Position numbers and translations under genes: made by a program. From Clostridia bacterium (GTDB taxonomy: Bacteria > Bacillota > Clostridia > UMGS1883 > UMGS1540): a stretch of DNA of 64,000 bases. The stretch is taken from positions 20,569 to 84,568 of the forward strand of contig JAFSAU010000012.1 in the NCBI GenBank assembly GCA_017442155.1, given 5' to 3'. The notes under the pieces are model-generated. The model saw only the letters and a list, made by a program, of their open reading frames with translations, was not told the origin of the DNA and made no database searches. Shown here piece after piece: positions 56,901 through 64,000 of this stretch; position 1 is the stretch's first letter; each line of letters begins with the position of its first letter.

Positions 56901-57682
56901 ACGGTGCGGTGTACATGGTAGTTCTAAACCGCTTTGAAGAACAGAAAGCCGTTTCCATTCCGCTGACAAGCGATAACGGCGCGGTAAAAATCGGCGCATT
57001 TATAGCGCAGCGTATCTACGGCGGCACGGAAACACTGTCCGGCGACGGCACGTTAAGCATTACCCTCGAGCCCAGCGCAGCCTATGTATATAAGATTACA
57101 CCTTCTGCGGCTGTGGACTTCTCAAGCCTTAAGACGACCAAATTCCACGATTTGGACACCCATTCGTGGGCGGCACAGGAAATCCGCGATATGGAAGCTC
57201 TCGGCCTTATCCGCGGTACAAGCGAATCCTCTTTCATGCCGGGCAGAAACATCACCCGCGCTGAATTTGCGGAATTCCTTATTAATACCTTAGGTCTTAC
57301 CTCTGACAACACCGAAAACTTTGCCGATGTAAACCCGGATGCGCCGTATGCAAAGGCGATAGCAACCGGTAAAGCCCTCGGTGTACTGCAGGGTGTAGGT
57401 AATAATGTGTTTAACCCGAATGCGGAAATTTCCCGGCAGGATTTGATGGTAATTTGCGCCAGAGGGATGCGTCTTGCAAACAAGCTGGGAGCGGCAGGCG
57501 AAGCGGCAGCTGTAGCCTCTTTCCCGGATGGAAGCCTCATTGCAGATTATGCAGTGGCAGATGTATCTGCGATGGTACAGGATGGAGTAATTAAGGGAAA
57601 TGCGGACGGCACCATCAATCCGCTGGGAAATGCTACCCGCGCTGAAGCTGCACTTATTATGTACAGAATCTATAATAAATAA
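53984..57682 (+). CDS. SLH-anchored multidomain glycoside-hydrolase-like protein, copy 1
   Basis: A 1232-aa surface protein. After a signal peptide (1-25) come two closely similar CBM-like domains (about 28-180 and 212-365), each starting VEHV(I/V)NG(S/G)FET. They are joined by a Thr-rich linker (ATTTTTTTTGAP). A third related module (about 400-560), a beta-sandwich (560-650) and a TIM barrel (about 655-1020) follow. The barrel begins DGKPFYPVFVYHMYQ and has the acid-rich VMDEATSHWPDRWDLF with a likely catalytic Glu. Three C-terminal SLH motifs (FHDLDTHSWAAQEIRDME and on) attach it to the wall. The substrate is unknown. AGGAGG precedes the ATG. It is a paralogue of the 57956 gene. Confidence 0.88.
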   Translation: MKKKLLCVLLAAFYLIAGLSLSVGAADVEHVINGSFETIKADGKADGWGLKGTVGSDVMFEKDAAHDGEKGAHMKTSGNAVFVSQRIETLVPGATYTLSAWLKVIAMEGNGAEMKLEFYGSDGGSVGYQNFQYGQKNADNTWGQVSKGFTVPAGTAYASLLVRNTKSTAELYWDAISIVGEGDASAAATQTPSATTKPATTTTTTTTGAPVEGVEHVVNGGFETVKDGKPEGWGVGGKAGTTLIFDKTAAYEGQAGAAMKPSGKAVHVSQRLTSLIPGKEYTFSGWLKVISMEGAGAEIKLEFYGGDGKGTGNARKSYDQNAADNTWKNITFNFTVPEGTEYASFLVRNTKTAGELYWDSVSIIGEGQAATQPAAGITGTTAKEEKEEEDRFSQYVPMPETSEELIRNGGFEELTDDGKGLQSWTAQNGWGTTQDAFNISLTHDVVHSGETAVHVKATSANPWIKQNINNPVAGATYQANIWYKIDSSTAQPGFKIEWYKNDAETGKAKYINGVWVRHPPQNTTTDGWVRYSYDFTVPEACDFITYYVRLYTASEEFDVYFDDASCYIIKDAPKYPAKLSTDEIFYYSDMFEGRATVTFNYNDFPNVAGADVSLKKDGTAIESTYLSGYGVNEAIWRFPLGKMVEKDAYTLEVITKDANGNPVGDPICETIHKYPRPATMAADGTMLVDGKPFYPVFVYHMYQQDLKHAPEYGINTSQAQNGTTLGPLKQYLDEAQKYGVKCLVPLYRDMKPAGHPDNVANTTEVINGLKDHPALLAWMVMDEATSHWPDRWDLFYASYKLIRDLDPDHPVYMLQNNSEQFKQIGKYTDILAYDPYPPANVNFAQRVTEYTEIGVDGVEYEKPLWCLNKAYGRTLYWDESNPASRGLVTVMEERNLWYQALMADASVAGYYSYSDCIVLPEKVPMHETWLHEGLTEFAKEEMGESYAYFLEHKYPTFTEVRNNDEWHSAWVKDGAVYMVVLNRFEEQKAVSIPLTSDNGAVKIGAFIAQRIYGGTETLSGDGTLSITLEPSAAYVYKITPSAAVDFSSLKTTKFHDLDTHSWAAQEIRDMEALGLIRGTSESSFMPGRNITRAEFAEFLINTLGLTSDNTENFADVNPDAPYAKAIATGKALGVLQGVGNNVFNPNAEISRQDLMVICARGMRLANKLGAAGEAAAVASFPDGSLIADYAVADVSAMVQDGVIKGNADGTINPLGNATRAEAALIMYRIYNK

Positions 57683-57693
57683 GCTTCACTTTT

Positions 57694-57722
57694 GGGGGCG
57701 GGGAAACCCGCCCCTTCTTTTA
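57694..57722 (+). terminator. Terminator of SLH enzyme copy 1
   Basis: GGGGCGGG (57695-57702) and CCCGCCCC (57707-57714) enclose a GAAA loop and are followed by TTCTTTT. Confidence 0.85.
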
Positions 57723-57734
57723 AGACCCGCGCTA

Positions 57735-57950
57735 AAAAACGCCTCCTTTGTATAAGGGGGGAAGACCGTAGAAAAAAGTGCTTCCTTTGTCTAAGGTGGG
57801 GAAGACCTTACAAAAAAAGCGCCTCCCCTGTGTAAGGGGAGGTGGGTCGGCGAAGCCGACTCGGAGGGGTTGTTTATGCAACAATCCTTTATGCGACAGC
57901 TTCCTTTGCACAAGGAAACTATTTAAAAACCGCGCAGCGGTGGAGGGATT
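57735..57950 (+). repeat. Four REP-like repeat copies between the SLH paralogues
   Basis: Related units of the form GCCTCCCCTGTGTAAGGGGAG are repeated at about 57735, 57771, 57812 and 57894. Copy 3 (57812-57875) is the most complete and adds a second stem, GTCGGC-GAA-GCCGAC, then TCGGAGGGGTTGT. Copy 4 ends GCGCAGCGGTGGAGGG, which serves as the ribosome binding site of the next gene. I know this kind of palindromic repeat as common in gut Clostridia genomes. Confidence 0.7.
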
Positions 57951-57955
57951 TATAT

Positions 57956-60900
57956 ATGCTAAAAAAAGGAATCGGAATATTTCTGGCAGTACTGCTGCTT
58001 TTGGGACTTCTCCCTGCTGTTGTGGCGATGGGCGCAGAGATTGAACACGTTATAAACGGCAGCTTTACAGAGCTTGCGAACGGAAAGCCTACAGGATGGG
58101 GCTTAGGTGCAGGGAGCCTTGAAAACGGCTTCTCGTTTCCTTTGGAAAACGGAAACGTGCGTATGCGCCTGTGTCCGGAGAATATCAAAAACGGTGTTTA
58201 TAGCTCGCAGTCGATTGCTACCATTGTGGGTGGGGAAACCTACACCTTTTCTGCCTATCTGCGGATTGAAAGCATGGAGGAAGGAAAAAAACGGGCGGCG
58301 ATAAAAATTTCATTTGCCGGGGCATCGAATGCGTCTCCCATTACAAAATACTATGGGGTGGACAGTGTGGATGAAAACGGCGGAAGAATAACGTTTGTGT
58401 TTACTGTGCCGGAGGGCACCACTTCGGTGGGACTTCTTGTACGAAACGAAGCTACGAACGAGATGGATGCAGCCGTGAAAACCGTGGTGTACTGGGACGA
58501 TATTTCCATCATTGGCGCAATGAAGCCTAAAACAAATGAAACAGACCCGTTTATAGAAAAGCCTGCAGGCAGTATGGAGCTTTTAGATGACGGCGGCTTT
58601 GAGGCTTTGACAGAAGACGGCAAGAAGCTGGCGTATTGGGGCGGCGTGGGAAGTACAAGTACCTATTCAATTTCCGTCGTGGAAGGAACGCCTGCGGACG
58701 GCACGGTGCACGGCGGTACACATGCCGTGAAAATGAAGGCAACGGCAAACAATCCCTTGATTTCACAGCGGATTGTAAATCCTGTGGTGGGCGCGACGTA
58801 TCAGGCAAGCTTTTGGTATAAAATTGATTCTATGTATGCCGAACCCGGCTTTAAAATCGAATGGTACCAGACGGACGGGCTTGGAGAAGACCATTATATC
58901 AACGGCGTGTGGGTGCGGAAGGCACCGGTTATGAGCAAGATGGACGAGTGGGCGCAGTATTGTTACCACTTTACGGTACCGGAAAATTGCACCTACCTAA
59001 GCTATATGGTACGGCTGTATACAGGGGATGGGGAATATGAGGTCACCATTGACGATGCGTCCCTCTATAGTATTGAAGAAGCTCCCATCCTGCCCGTAAA
59101 GCTTTCTACGGATGAAATCTTTTATTATACAGATATTGCAGAGGGCACGGCTTCGGTACGGCTGAACACGGAGAATTTTCCGGAGATTGCAAAGACTGAG
59201 CTTACCTTAAAATCCGAAACGGAAACCCTTTGGAGCACGGAAGTACATAGGGTTGCGGGAGAAAGCTTTGTTATAAAGTTCCCTCTTTCAGGCATGATAG
59301 AAAAGGAAGACTACACCCTGGAGGTCAAAGCCCGGGATGCGGAGGGAAATGCGCTTGGAGAGGCCATAAAGCAGAAGGTACACCGTTATCCGAGACCGAC
59401 GAATATGCGGGCGGACGGGACGATGCTTGTAGACAATAAGCCCTTCTACCCGGTGTTTGCATATCACCTGTATAAGGAGCATCTGTCCTATGCGGCGAGC
59501 ATCGGCGTGAACGTAAGCCAGGTGCAGGGCGGTGTAACCCTTTCGTCGATTAAAGGGTATCTGGACGCGGCGCATACCTACGGAATTAAGTGCCTGGTAC
59601 CTCTGTATGCCGATATGAAGCCGGCGGGGCACCCGGATAATGTGGATAGCACCACGGAGATTATAAATGCGCTAAAAGACCACCCGGCTCTGCTTGCCTG
59701 GATGGTCATGGACGAGGCAACCTCACACTGGCCGGACCGGTGGGATTTATTCTATGCCTCCTATAAGCTTATCCGGGATTTAGACCCGGCGCATGCAGTA
59801 TATATTCTGCAGAACAACGCCGCCCAGTTTGCGGAAATTGCAAAATATACGGATATCCTGGCCTATGACCCCTATCCGTCTACCCGTGTAAACCTGGCCC
59901 GGCATGTGGCAAAAAATACGAGGATTGCCACAGAAGGCGTACAATTTGAAAAGCCTGTATGGAGCCTGAATAAGGCATATACGGCGGAAAAGCCCTCGGG
60001 CAATTCCCGACCGCTTCCCACCGCTATGGAGGAACGACACATGTGGTACCAGGCATTGATGGCCGGTGCCAGTGCAGTGGGATATTATAGCTACAGCGAC
60101 TGTATTACAACTGACCCACCCACGGCCATGCACCAGCTGGACCCGGCGCAATATGATTTGTACACAGGCCTCGGGGAATTTGCGAAGGAAGAACTGGGAG
60201 AATCCTACGCTTTTTTCCTGGAGCACAAATATCCCGTTTTTGCAGAGGGCAGGGGGGAGAATGTATGGTACAGTGCCTATGTAAAAAACGGAAAGATATA
60301 CATGATTGTTTTAAACCGGCACGAGACAGAACAAACTGTTAGCATTCCGCTTGAAAGTGACGGAGGATGCATATCCGTCGGTGCTTTTACGGGCCGACGG
60401 GTATATGGCGGTACGGAAAACCTTTCCGGAAACAGCGCGCTTAACCTGACGCTTGAAGGAAGCGGAGCATATGTATATGAAATTACGCCCGCAGAGACCA
60501 TGGATTTCAGTATGTTGAAAGGGACACAATTTCATGACATAGCGGATGCCGCGTGGGCAGGGCAGGCCATCCGGGATATGGAGGCCCTTGGAATAGTGAC
60601 CGGAACCGCACCTTCCTCCTTTATGCCCGGAAAATTTATAACACAGAAAGAATTTGCAAACTGGCTTGCGGCGGCGGTGCCGACAGATTCTGAGATACAA
60701 GCCCGGGAAAGCGAAATGACACGGCAGGAAATGCTGGATATGTGTATCACGGCACTTTCTGCCTATGGCGCGTCGCCCCAGGTGCTTTCCCTTGTTGAAA
60801 CTGCATTGGAGGAGCAACTTGCCGCAGGGACTATTTCGTCCGGCGGCAGCGTGAGTCGGGTGGAGGCGGCCTATGTTTTATCCGTAATATATGAACAAAA

Positions 60901-61186
60901 GGATATGGAGGACAGTGGATTCGGCCTTTATGACGGCGAGACACGGCTCTGGAAGTATACGCCGGGTACGTTCACGCTCCACATGCCGGAAGGATTGGAA
61001 AATCCCATCGTATTGGTGGGTGTGTACAGTGAAACACTGCATGGGACGCCGGAACTTGTGGTTCTTCCGGACATAGAGGAAACGGAGGACGGCTGGCGTG
61101 TCACTTTGCCGGAGGGAGATTTCAGATTCCGAGCATTCCTCTGGAACGAAAGACTCTCACCCCATTGTCTCTGTATGGTCCTGTGA
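57956..61186 (+). CDS. SLH-anchored multidomain glycoside-hydrolase-like protein, copy 2
   Basis: A 1076-aa paralogue of the preceding gene. It has a signal peptide (about 1-26), one CBM-like domain (about 27-185), a second module equivalent to module 3 of copy 1 (about 198-370), a beta-sandwich and the same TIM barrel (DNKPFYPVFAYHLYK, then VMDEATSHWPDRWDLF). It lacks one CBM and the Thr linker. The C-terminal SLH region is degenerate: the first motif (FHDIADAAWAGQAIRDME) is clear, the others are weak, and an extra ~85-residue beta tail follows. Weaker wall anchoring is possible. I start it at the ATG at 57956 because it begins a proper signal peptide and follows GGAGGG. Confidence 0.87.
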   Translation: MLKKGIGIFLAVLLLLGLLPAVVAMGAEIEHVINGSFTELANGKPTGWGLGAGSLENGFSFPLENGNVRMRLCPENIKNGVYSSQSIATIVGGETYTFSAYLRIESMEEGKKRAAIKISFAGASNASPITKYYGVDSVDENGGRITFVFTVPEGTTSVGLLVRNEATNEMDAAVKTVVYWDDISIIGAMKPKTNETDPFIEKPAGSMELLDDGGFEALTEDGKKLAYWGGVGSTSTYSISVVEGTPADGTVHGGTHAVKMKATANNPLISQRIVNPVVGATYQASFWYKIDSMYAEPGFKIEWYQTDGLGEDHYINGVWVRKAPVMSKMDEWAQYCYHFTVPENCTYLSYMVRLYTGDGEYEVTIDDASLYSIEEAPILPVKLSTDEIFYYTDIAEGTASVRLNTENFPEIAKTELTLKSETETLWSTEVHRVAGESFVIKFPLSGMIEKEDYTLEVKARDAEGNALGEAIKQKVHRYPRPTNMRADGTMLVDNKPFYPVFAYHLYKEHLSYAASIGVNVSQVQGGVTLSSIKGYLDAAHTYGIKCLVPLYADMKPAGHPDNVDSTTEIINALKDHPALLAWMVMDEATSHWPDRWDLFYASYKLIRDLDPAHAVYILQNNAAQFAEIAKYTDILAYDPYPSTRVNLARHVAKNTRIATEGVQFEKPVWSLNKAYTAEKPSGNSRPLPTAMEERHMWYQALMAGASAVGYYSYSDCITTDPPTAMHQLDPAQYDLYTGLGEFAKEELGESYAFFLEHKYPVFAEGRGENVWYSAYVKNGKIYMIVLNRHETEQTVSIPLESDGGCISVGAFTGRRVYGGTENLSGNSALNLTLEGSGAYVYEITPAETMDFSMLKGTQFHDIADAAWAGQAIRDMEALGIVTGTAPSSFMPGKFITQKEFANWLAAAVPTDSEIQARESEMTRQEMLDMCITALSAYGASPQVLSLVETALEEQLAAGTISSGGSVSRVEAAYVLSVIYEQKDMEDSGFGLYDGETRLWKYTPGTFTLHMPEGLENPIVLVGVYSETLHGTPELVVLPDIEETEDGWRVTLPEGDFRFRAFLWNERLSPHCLCMVL

Positions 61187-61206
61187 CATATAAACAGATT
61201 CAGTTG

Positions 61207-61246
61207 AAAAGGCCGTCAATCTTGATACAAGATTGACGGCCTTTTC
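61207..61246 (+). terminator. Very strong terminator after SLH copy 2
   Basis: An 18-bp perfect stem (61207-61224 with 61228-61245) has an ATA loop and A and T runs at its ends, so it could stop transcription from either side. Confidence 0.9.
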
Positions 61247-61321
61247 TGGCGTCCCTGGCAGGAATCGAACCCGCATCAATGGAACCGGAATCCATCACCT
61301 TATCCTTTAGGCCACCGAGAC
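61247..61321 (-). tRNA. tRNA-Arg (CCG)
   Basis: On the minus strand the anticodon stem ATGGA/TCCAT encloses TTCCGGT with anticodon CCG. T-loop TTCGATT and CCA are present. One mismatch occurs in the acceptor stem. Confidence 0.88.
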
Positions 61322-61497
61322 AACGGATATATTATACCACAACTTTTAGAAAAAGAAAAGACTTTTTTTAAAATTTTGAAGAAATTTTCTATACAAAGCA
61401 ACGAAAGGTATGAAAAAGCCGATAAATCCGCATTTTTTTAATTGGAAACATTACCGGAAACAGAAAAAAGCGAAAGCATTTTAAAGCATAAAAGGGG

Positions 61498-61532
61498 AGG
61501 GGCTTGTCCTGTGATGAGACAGCCCCCGCCGC
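61498..61532 (-). terminator. Terminator of the cohesin-SLH gene
   Basis: On the minus strand GGGGCTGTCTC pairs with GGACAAGCCCC and is followed by TCCCCTTTTATG. It lies directly after the stop codon. Confidence 0.6.
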
Positions 61533-61537
61533 TTCGT

Positions 61538-62791
61538 TTATTCTTTAATATTCCAAGTATATTCGTACCCGTCCTGATTCAGGAAATAGGTATGTGTAAT
61601 CGTGGCTTCCAGCACAGTTACATAATACCACTTATCCTCCGCAAGGTCATTGTAGGGATTTACGGAAAGGGTTTTCACATAGCTTTCGAGCGGCTTTCTG
61701 CCGAGAAGCTTATTTATAACCGTCATAACCTCCGCACGGGTGATGTTGTTTTCCGGCCGGAAGGTTCCGTCTTCATAGCCCTGGATTAGTCCCGCATTAC
61801 AAAGTGCTTTGATCTCGTCATAGGCCCAGTGTGTATTTACAAGGTCGGAAAGTGCATTATCACTGCTTTCCTCTCCAAGGCCTGCAAATCGGTAGATAAG
61901 CGCCGCAAATTCGGCCCTTGTCAGGAAACCGGCGGGACGAAATGTTCCGTCCGGATACCCCATGACAATCTGGTTTGCGGCAATTGTCTCTATGGACGCG
62001 GCAGACCATCGTTCAGCCGTCACATCGGGGAATACAGCACCGGTTACCGCAATCTCATCATATCCCTTGATTCTGTGTAAAACGGTGACGATTTCTTCTC
62101 TTGTGATATTACCGTCAGGCCGGACAGAGCCGTCGGGATATCCCTGGATATATGCCGTATGTGTCTCGTGCGTGTTGCCAAAGATATCACGGGTGTAAGC
62201 GGGATTGAGTGTTGTGCTGCCAATGCCACCACCGCCAGTACCGCCGCCGGTGCCACCGCCAGTGCTGCCACCTGTGCCTCCGCCAGTACCGCCTCCACTG
62301 CCTTTACCTATAGTGACCGTAAGGTCAGAGCAGGTGATGGACATGGATGCGGCGTTTTCATTGTATGCCAGAACCTCTGTGCTTTCTACCTTTCCGCTTC
62401 CGGAGTCGGCAACAACTTTAAGCTTGAACGTTCCGACAGTTTCCTCCTTGTCGAAGGTGGCATCCATATCGTTCATATAGATTCGTTTGCCGGCAAATTT
62501 TTCTTTCAGTCCGCCTTTGGCTTCCCGGCTTGTGAGCTTCAGGGAATCCTTTACGTAGCTGAAAAAGCTTTCGTCGAATTTGATTTCGTTTTGTATGCTG
62601 TTTAGATTGTAACGCTTCACATTGGCAGAATTTGATACCTTGAAGGTTACTGTAACTGTGCTTCCCTTGGGTACGGTTACGTCATTGTCACCGTTCACGC
62701 TCAGGTCAAAGGTAAGTACTTCTTCGGCCGCAAAGCTACAGATGGGGAAGATGAGGAAAATGGCAAGTAAAATTGCTATTGTTTTTTTCAA
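61538..62791 (-). CDS. SLH-anchored protein with a cohesin-like domain
   Basis: A 417-aa surface protein starting with TTG, which follows AAAGGAGGAATATC. A signal peptide (1-21) is followed by a beta-rich domain (about 24-160) with the layout of a cohesin: VTVPKGSTVTVTFKVSNSAN, NEIKFDESFFSYV, VGTFKLKVVADSGSG and a final SITCSDLTVTIG strand. A Gly/Thr linker (GGGTGGGTGGSTGGG) and three good SLH motifs follow (AYIQGYPDGSVRPDGNITRE, IVMGYPDGTFRPAGFLTRAE and LIQGYEDGTFRPENNITRAE). This is the architecture of an anchoring scaffoldin. The gene directly upstream on the same strand encodes dockerin-type motifs, so the two may bind each other (inference). Confidence 0.82.
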   Translation of the reverse strand: MKKTIAILLAIFLIFPICSFAAEEVLTFDLSVNGDNDVTVPKGSTVTVTFKVSNSANVKRYNLNSIQNEIKFDESFFSYVKDSLKLTSREAKGGLKEKFAGKRIYMNDMDATFDKEETVGTFKLKVVADSGSGKVESTEVLAYNENAASMSITCSDLTVTIGKGSGGGTGGGTGGSTGGGTGGGTGGGGIGSTTLNPAYTRDIFGNTHETHTAYIQGYPDGSVRPDGNITREEIVTVLHRIKGYDEIAVTGAVFPDVTAERWSAASIETIAANQIVMGYPDGTFRPAGFLTRAEFAALIYRFAGLGEESSDNALSDLVNTHWAYDEIKALCNAGLIQGYEDGTFRPENNITRAEVMTVINKLLGRKPLESYVKTLSVNPYNDLAEDKWYYVTVLEATITHTYFLNQDGYEYTWNIKE

Positions 62792-62872
62792 AGATATTCC
62801 TCCTTTTAAAAGCAGGGGCGACTTTCCCAGGTCGCCCCCTTATTGAAGATTTAGATTTTCTCGCGGTTTGTT

Positions 62873-64000
62873 TTATACGTTCGGTCTGTTGTCTGTAAAG
62901 GTGCAAATCAAGTTGTCGGTTTTCGTTACGTAGCCAATATACGGTGCTTTTTCGGTTGTCCAGCCTTTTTCGCCAAGAACCGTTTCAAAGCCTTCGGCAC
63001 TCACTTTAATCGCTGCATCTTCGGCAATCGTAACCGAGTATTCACCGTTGCCATAGTGTAGACCTGCGACAATACCGACAGCAGCGGAATCATAGTATTT
63101 TTTCCAGTTGATGTTGATTGTGCCTTCCAGCCTACAGTTCTTAACACTGCCACCCTCGCCGTTGCCAAGGAATGCACCGGCCTGACCGCCCGTAACAGTA
63201 ATGTCTTTCAGCGTAAGGTCGGAGATTATGCAAGCACCGGCGTAGGAAACAAGACCGGCCTGTGCACCTTCGACGGTGAAGTTGGAAAGCGTATTGTTAT
63301 TGCCGTTAATGGTGACCCAGTGGCCATTAAGCGGACGCCAGGTCTGTCCGTCAAGGTCAATATCGTCGTTTAAGTCAATAATGGTGCGCTGACCCTCGCC
63401 GTGTGCCAATGCACCTTTTTCATCAAGTGTATTGATGAAAAGAAGGTCTTCTGCCGTGCTAACATTGGCAGTACCGTAAATTTTCCCATTACCATTAATT
63501 TTAGGCTCGGAAAACAGTTCGGCAACAGATGTCTCAGTGATGGGAGTTTCAATTTTTCCACCACAGACGGTGCACGTTTCAACATAAAGTTTATTTGCAC
63601 TGTCAAAGTGTGCCTCGGCGTAGTTGTGTCCTTCTGCAGTGGGGTCATTCGTTGCGGAAATACCGGTAGTGCTCTTTACGAGTTCAACGGTTGTGCCATC
63701 GGCGTTATGCAGCGTGATGGCGTAGGTTGCACCTTCCACGCCGCACTGTGCCAGTACAGCATCAGTAACCGTTACAGTGCCGCCGTTTTTCTCACAGTCG
63801 TACATGGCACGCACTGCGTTTACATCGGCAGAGTCTACCTTTTTGTCTCTGCCGCCGGTATTGTGACCGCAGATGTCGGAGCGGAGGTAGAGGGGCATAT
63901 TTACGTTTACGCTTACGCCGTCGTTACCTTCCTCCACGTTGTAGCAGTTCCATACGGCCTGAATATCGTTCACATCCAGCTTGCCGGTGTTATTTACGTC
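62873..64000 (-). CDS. Dockerin-containing protein with GLUG-like repeats (5'-truncated)
   Basis: The frame runs off the window at 64000, leaving 375 visible C-terminal residues. They begin DVNNTGKLDVNDIQAVWNC, a dockerin-type calcium-binding repeat (D-x-N-x-x-G-x-L-D). About 45 residues later comes a second, weaker repeat, RDKKVDSADVNAVRAMYD. Then there is a region with a Cys pair (TCTVCGGK) and a beta-helix-like stretch (INGNNNTLSNFTVEGAQAGL, then ISDLTLKDITVTGGQAGAF) resembling GLUG repeats. It is 81 bp upstream of the cohesin-like SLH gene on the same strand. The catalytic or main part, if any, lies outside the window. Confidence 0.82.
   Translation of the reverse strand, partial: DVNNTGKLDVNDIQAVWNCYNVEEGNDGVSVNVNMPLYLRSDICGHNTGGRDKKVDSADVNAVRAMYDCEKNGGTVTVTDAVLAQCGVEGATYAITLHNADGTTVELVKSTTGISATNDPTAEGHNYAEAHFDSANKLYVETCTVCGGKIETPITETSVAELFSEPKINGNGKIYGTANVSTAEDLLFINTLDEKGALAHGEGQRTIIDLNDDIDLDGQTWRPLNGHWVTINGNNNTLSNFTVEGAQAGLVSYAGACIISDLTLKDITVTGGQAGAFLGNGEGGSVKNCRLEGTININWKKYYDSAAVGIVAGLHYGNGEYSVTIAEDAAIKVSAEGFETVLGEKGWTTEKAPYIGYVTKTDNLICTFTDNRPNV

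Noticed and set aside
57735..57950. REP-like repeats as a CRISPR array
   Set aside because: Copies are irregular in spacing and diverged, without uniform spacers.
57842..57955. N-terminal extension of SLH enzyme copy 2
   Set aside because: It would translate the REP-like repeats and bury the signal peptide; the ATG at 57956 is better.

Overview
The window looks like a chromosomal piece of a strictly anaerobic, Gram-positive, plant- or glycan-degrading member of the class Clostridia. Pointers are strong AGGAGG-type ribosome binding sites, Firmicute gene orders (rplU-prp-rpmA-obg-nadD-yqeK and rpsF-ssb-rpsR), an L27 with the Prp-cleaved N-terminal extension, a trimeric electron-bifurcating-type [FeFe] hydrogenase, the redox repressor Rex, pyruvate phosphate dikinase, and several SLH-domain surface proteins. 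I cannot name a genus.

Layout. 0-9 kb: 5'-truncated ppdK, an IS3 transposase remnant, a divergent AraC regulator / GH78 alpha-L-rhamnosidase pair, an isocitrate-dehydrogenase-like gene with rex, and a small divergent pair (unknown protein / XRE regulator) whose shared promoter region has two matching operators. 9-14 kb: L21 leader, rplU-prp-rpmA, obg-nadD-yqeK, tspO, and five tRNA genes (Gly, Arg, His, Gln, Lys). 14-22 kb: an AT-rich two-component system and the hydCBA hydrogenase operon. 22-27 kb: a sialate-esterase-like enzyme, an internally deleted IS1182-like element, a minus-strand trio (CHAP amidase, P-loop kinase, YitT membrane protein), tRNA-Val and an alpha/beta hydrolase.

27-41 kb: a sugar-use region with an unassigned 681-aa TIM-barrel-like protein, D-lyxose isomerase-like and fructokinase genes, and a GH106-like giant enzyme. 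It is followed by argGH with ArgR-type boxes, a translationally coupled ceramidase-like/nagA/nagB-like operon behind a perfect palindrome, and an ECF S-component with a structured leader. 41-49 kb: an orphan fragment of a phage/ICE polyvalent protein (metallopeptidase, LPD3-like and ADP-ribosyltransferase-like parts), an SLH-CAP protein, rpsF-ssb-rpsR, tRNA-Asp, a multi-hairpin DNA element and an amidohydrolase.

49-64 kb: an AraC regulator divergent from a GH20-like enzyme, then a cell-surface block. The block holds a secreted two-domain CBM-like protein, two paralogous CBM/TIM-barrel/SLH giants separated by four REP-like repeats, tRNA-Arg, an SLH-anchored cohesin-like protein, and a 5'-truncated dockerin protein with GLUG-like repeats. 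The last two are neighbours on the same strand and could form a small cohesin-dockerin surface assembly, which is the most interesting point of the window. Many of the enzymes act on rhamnose, hexosamine and other plant or mucin sugars, but no sugar transporter is visible here.
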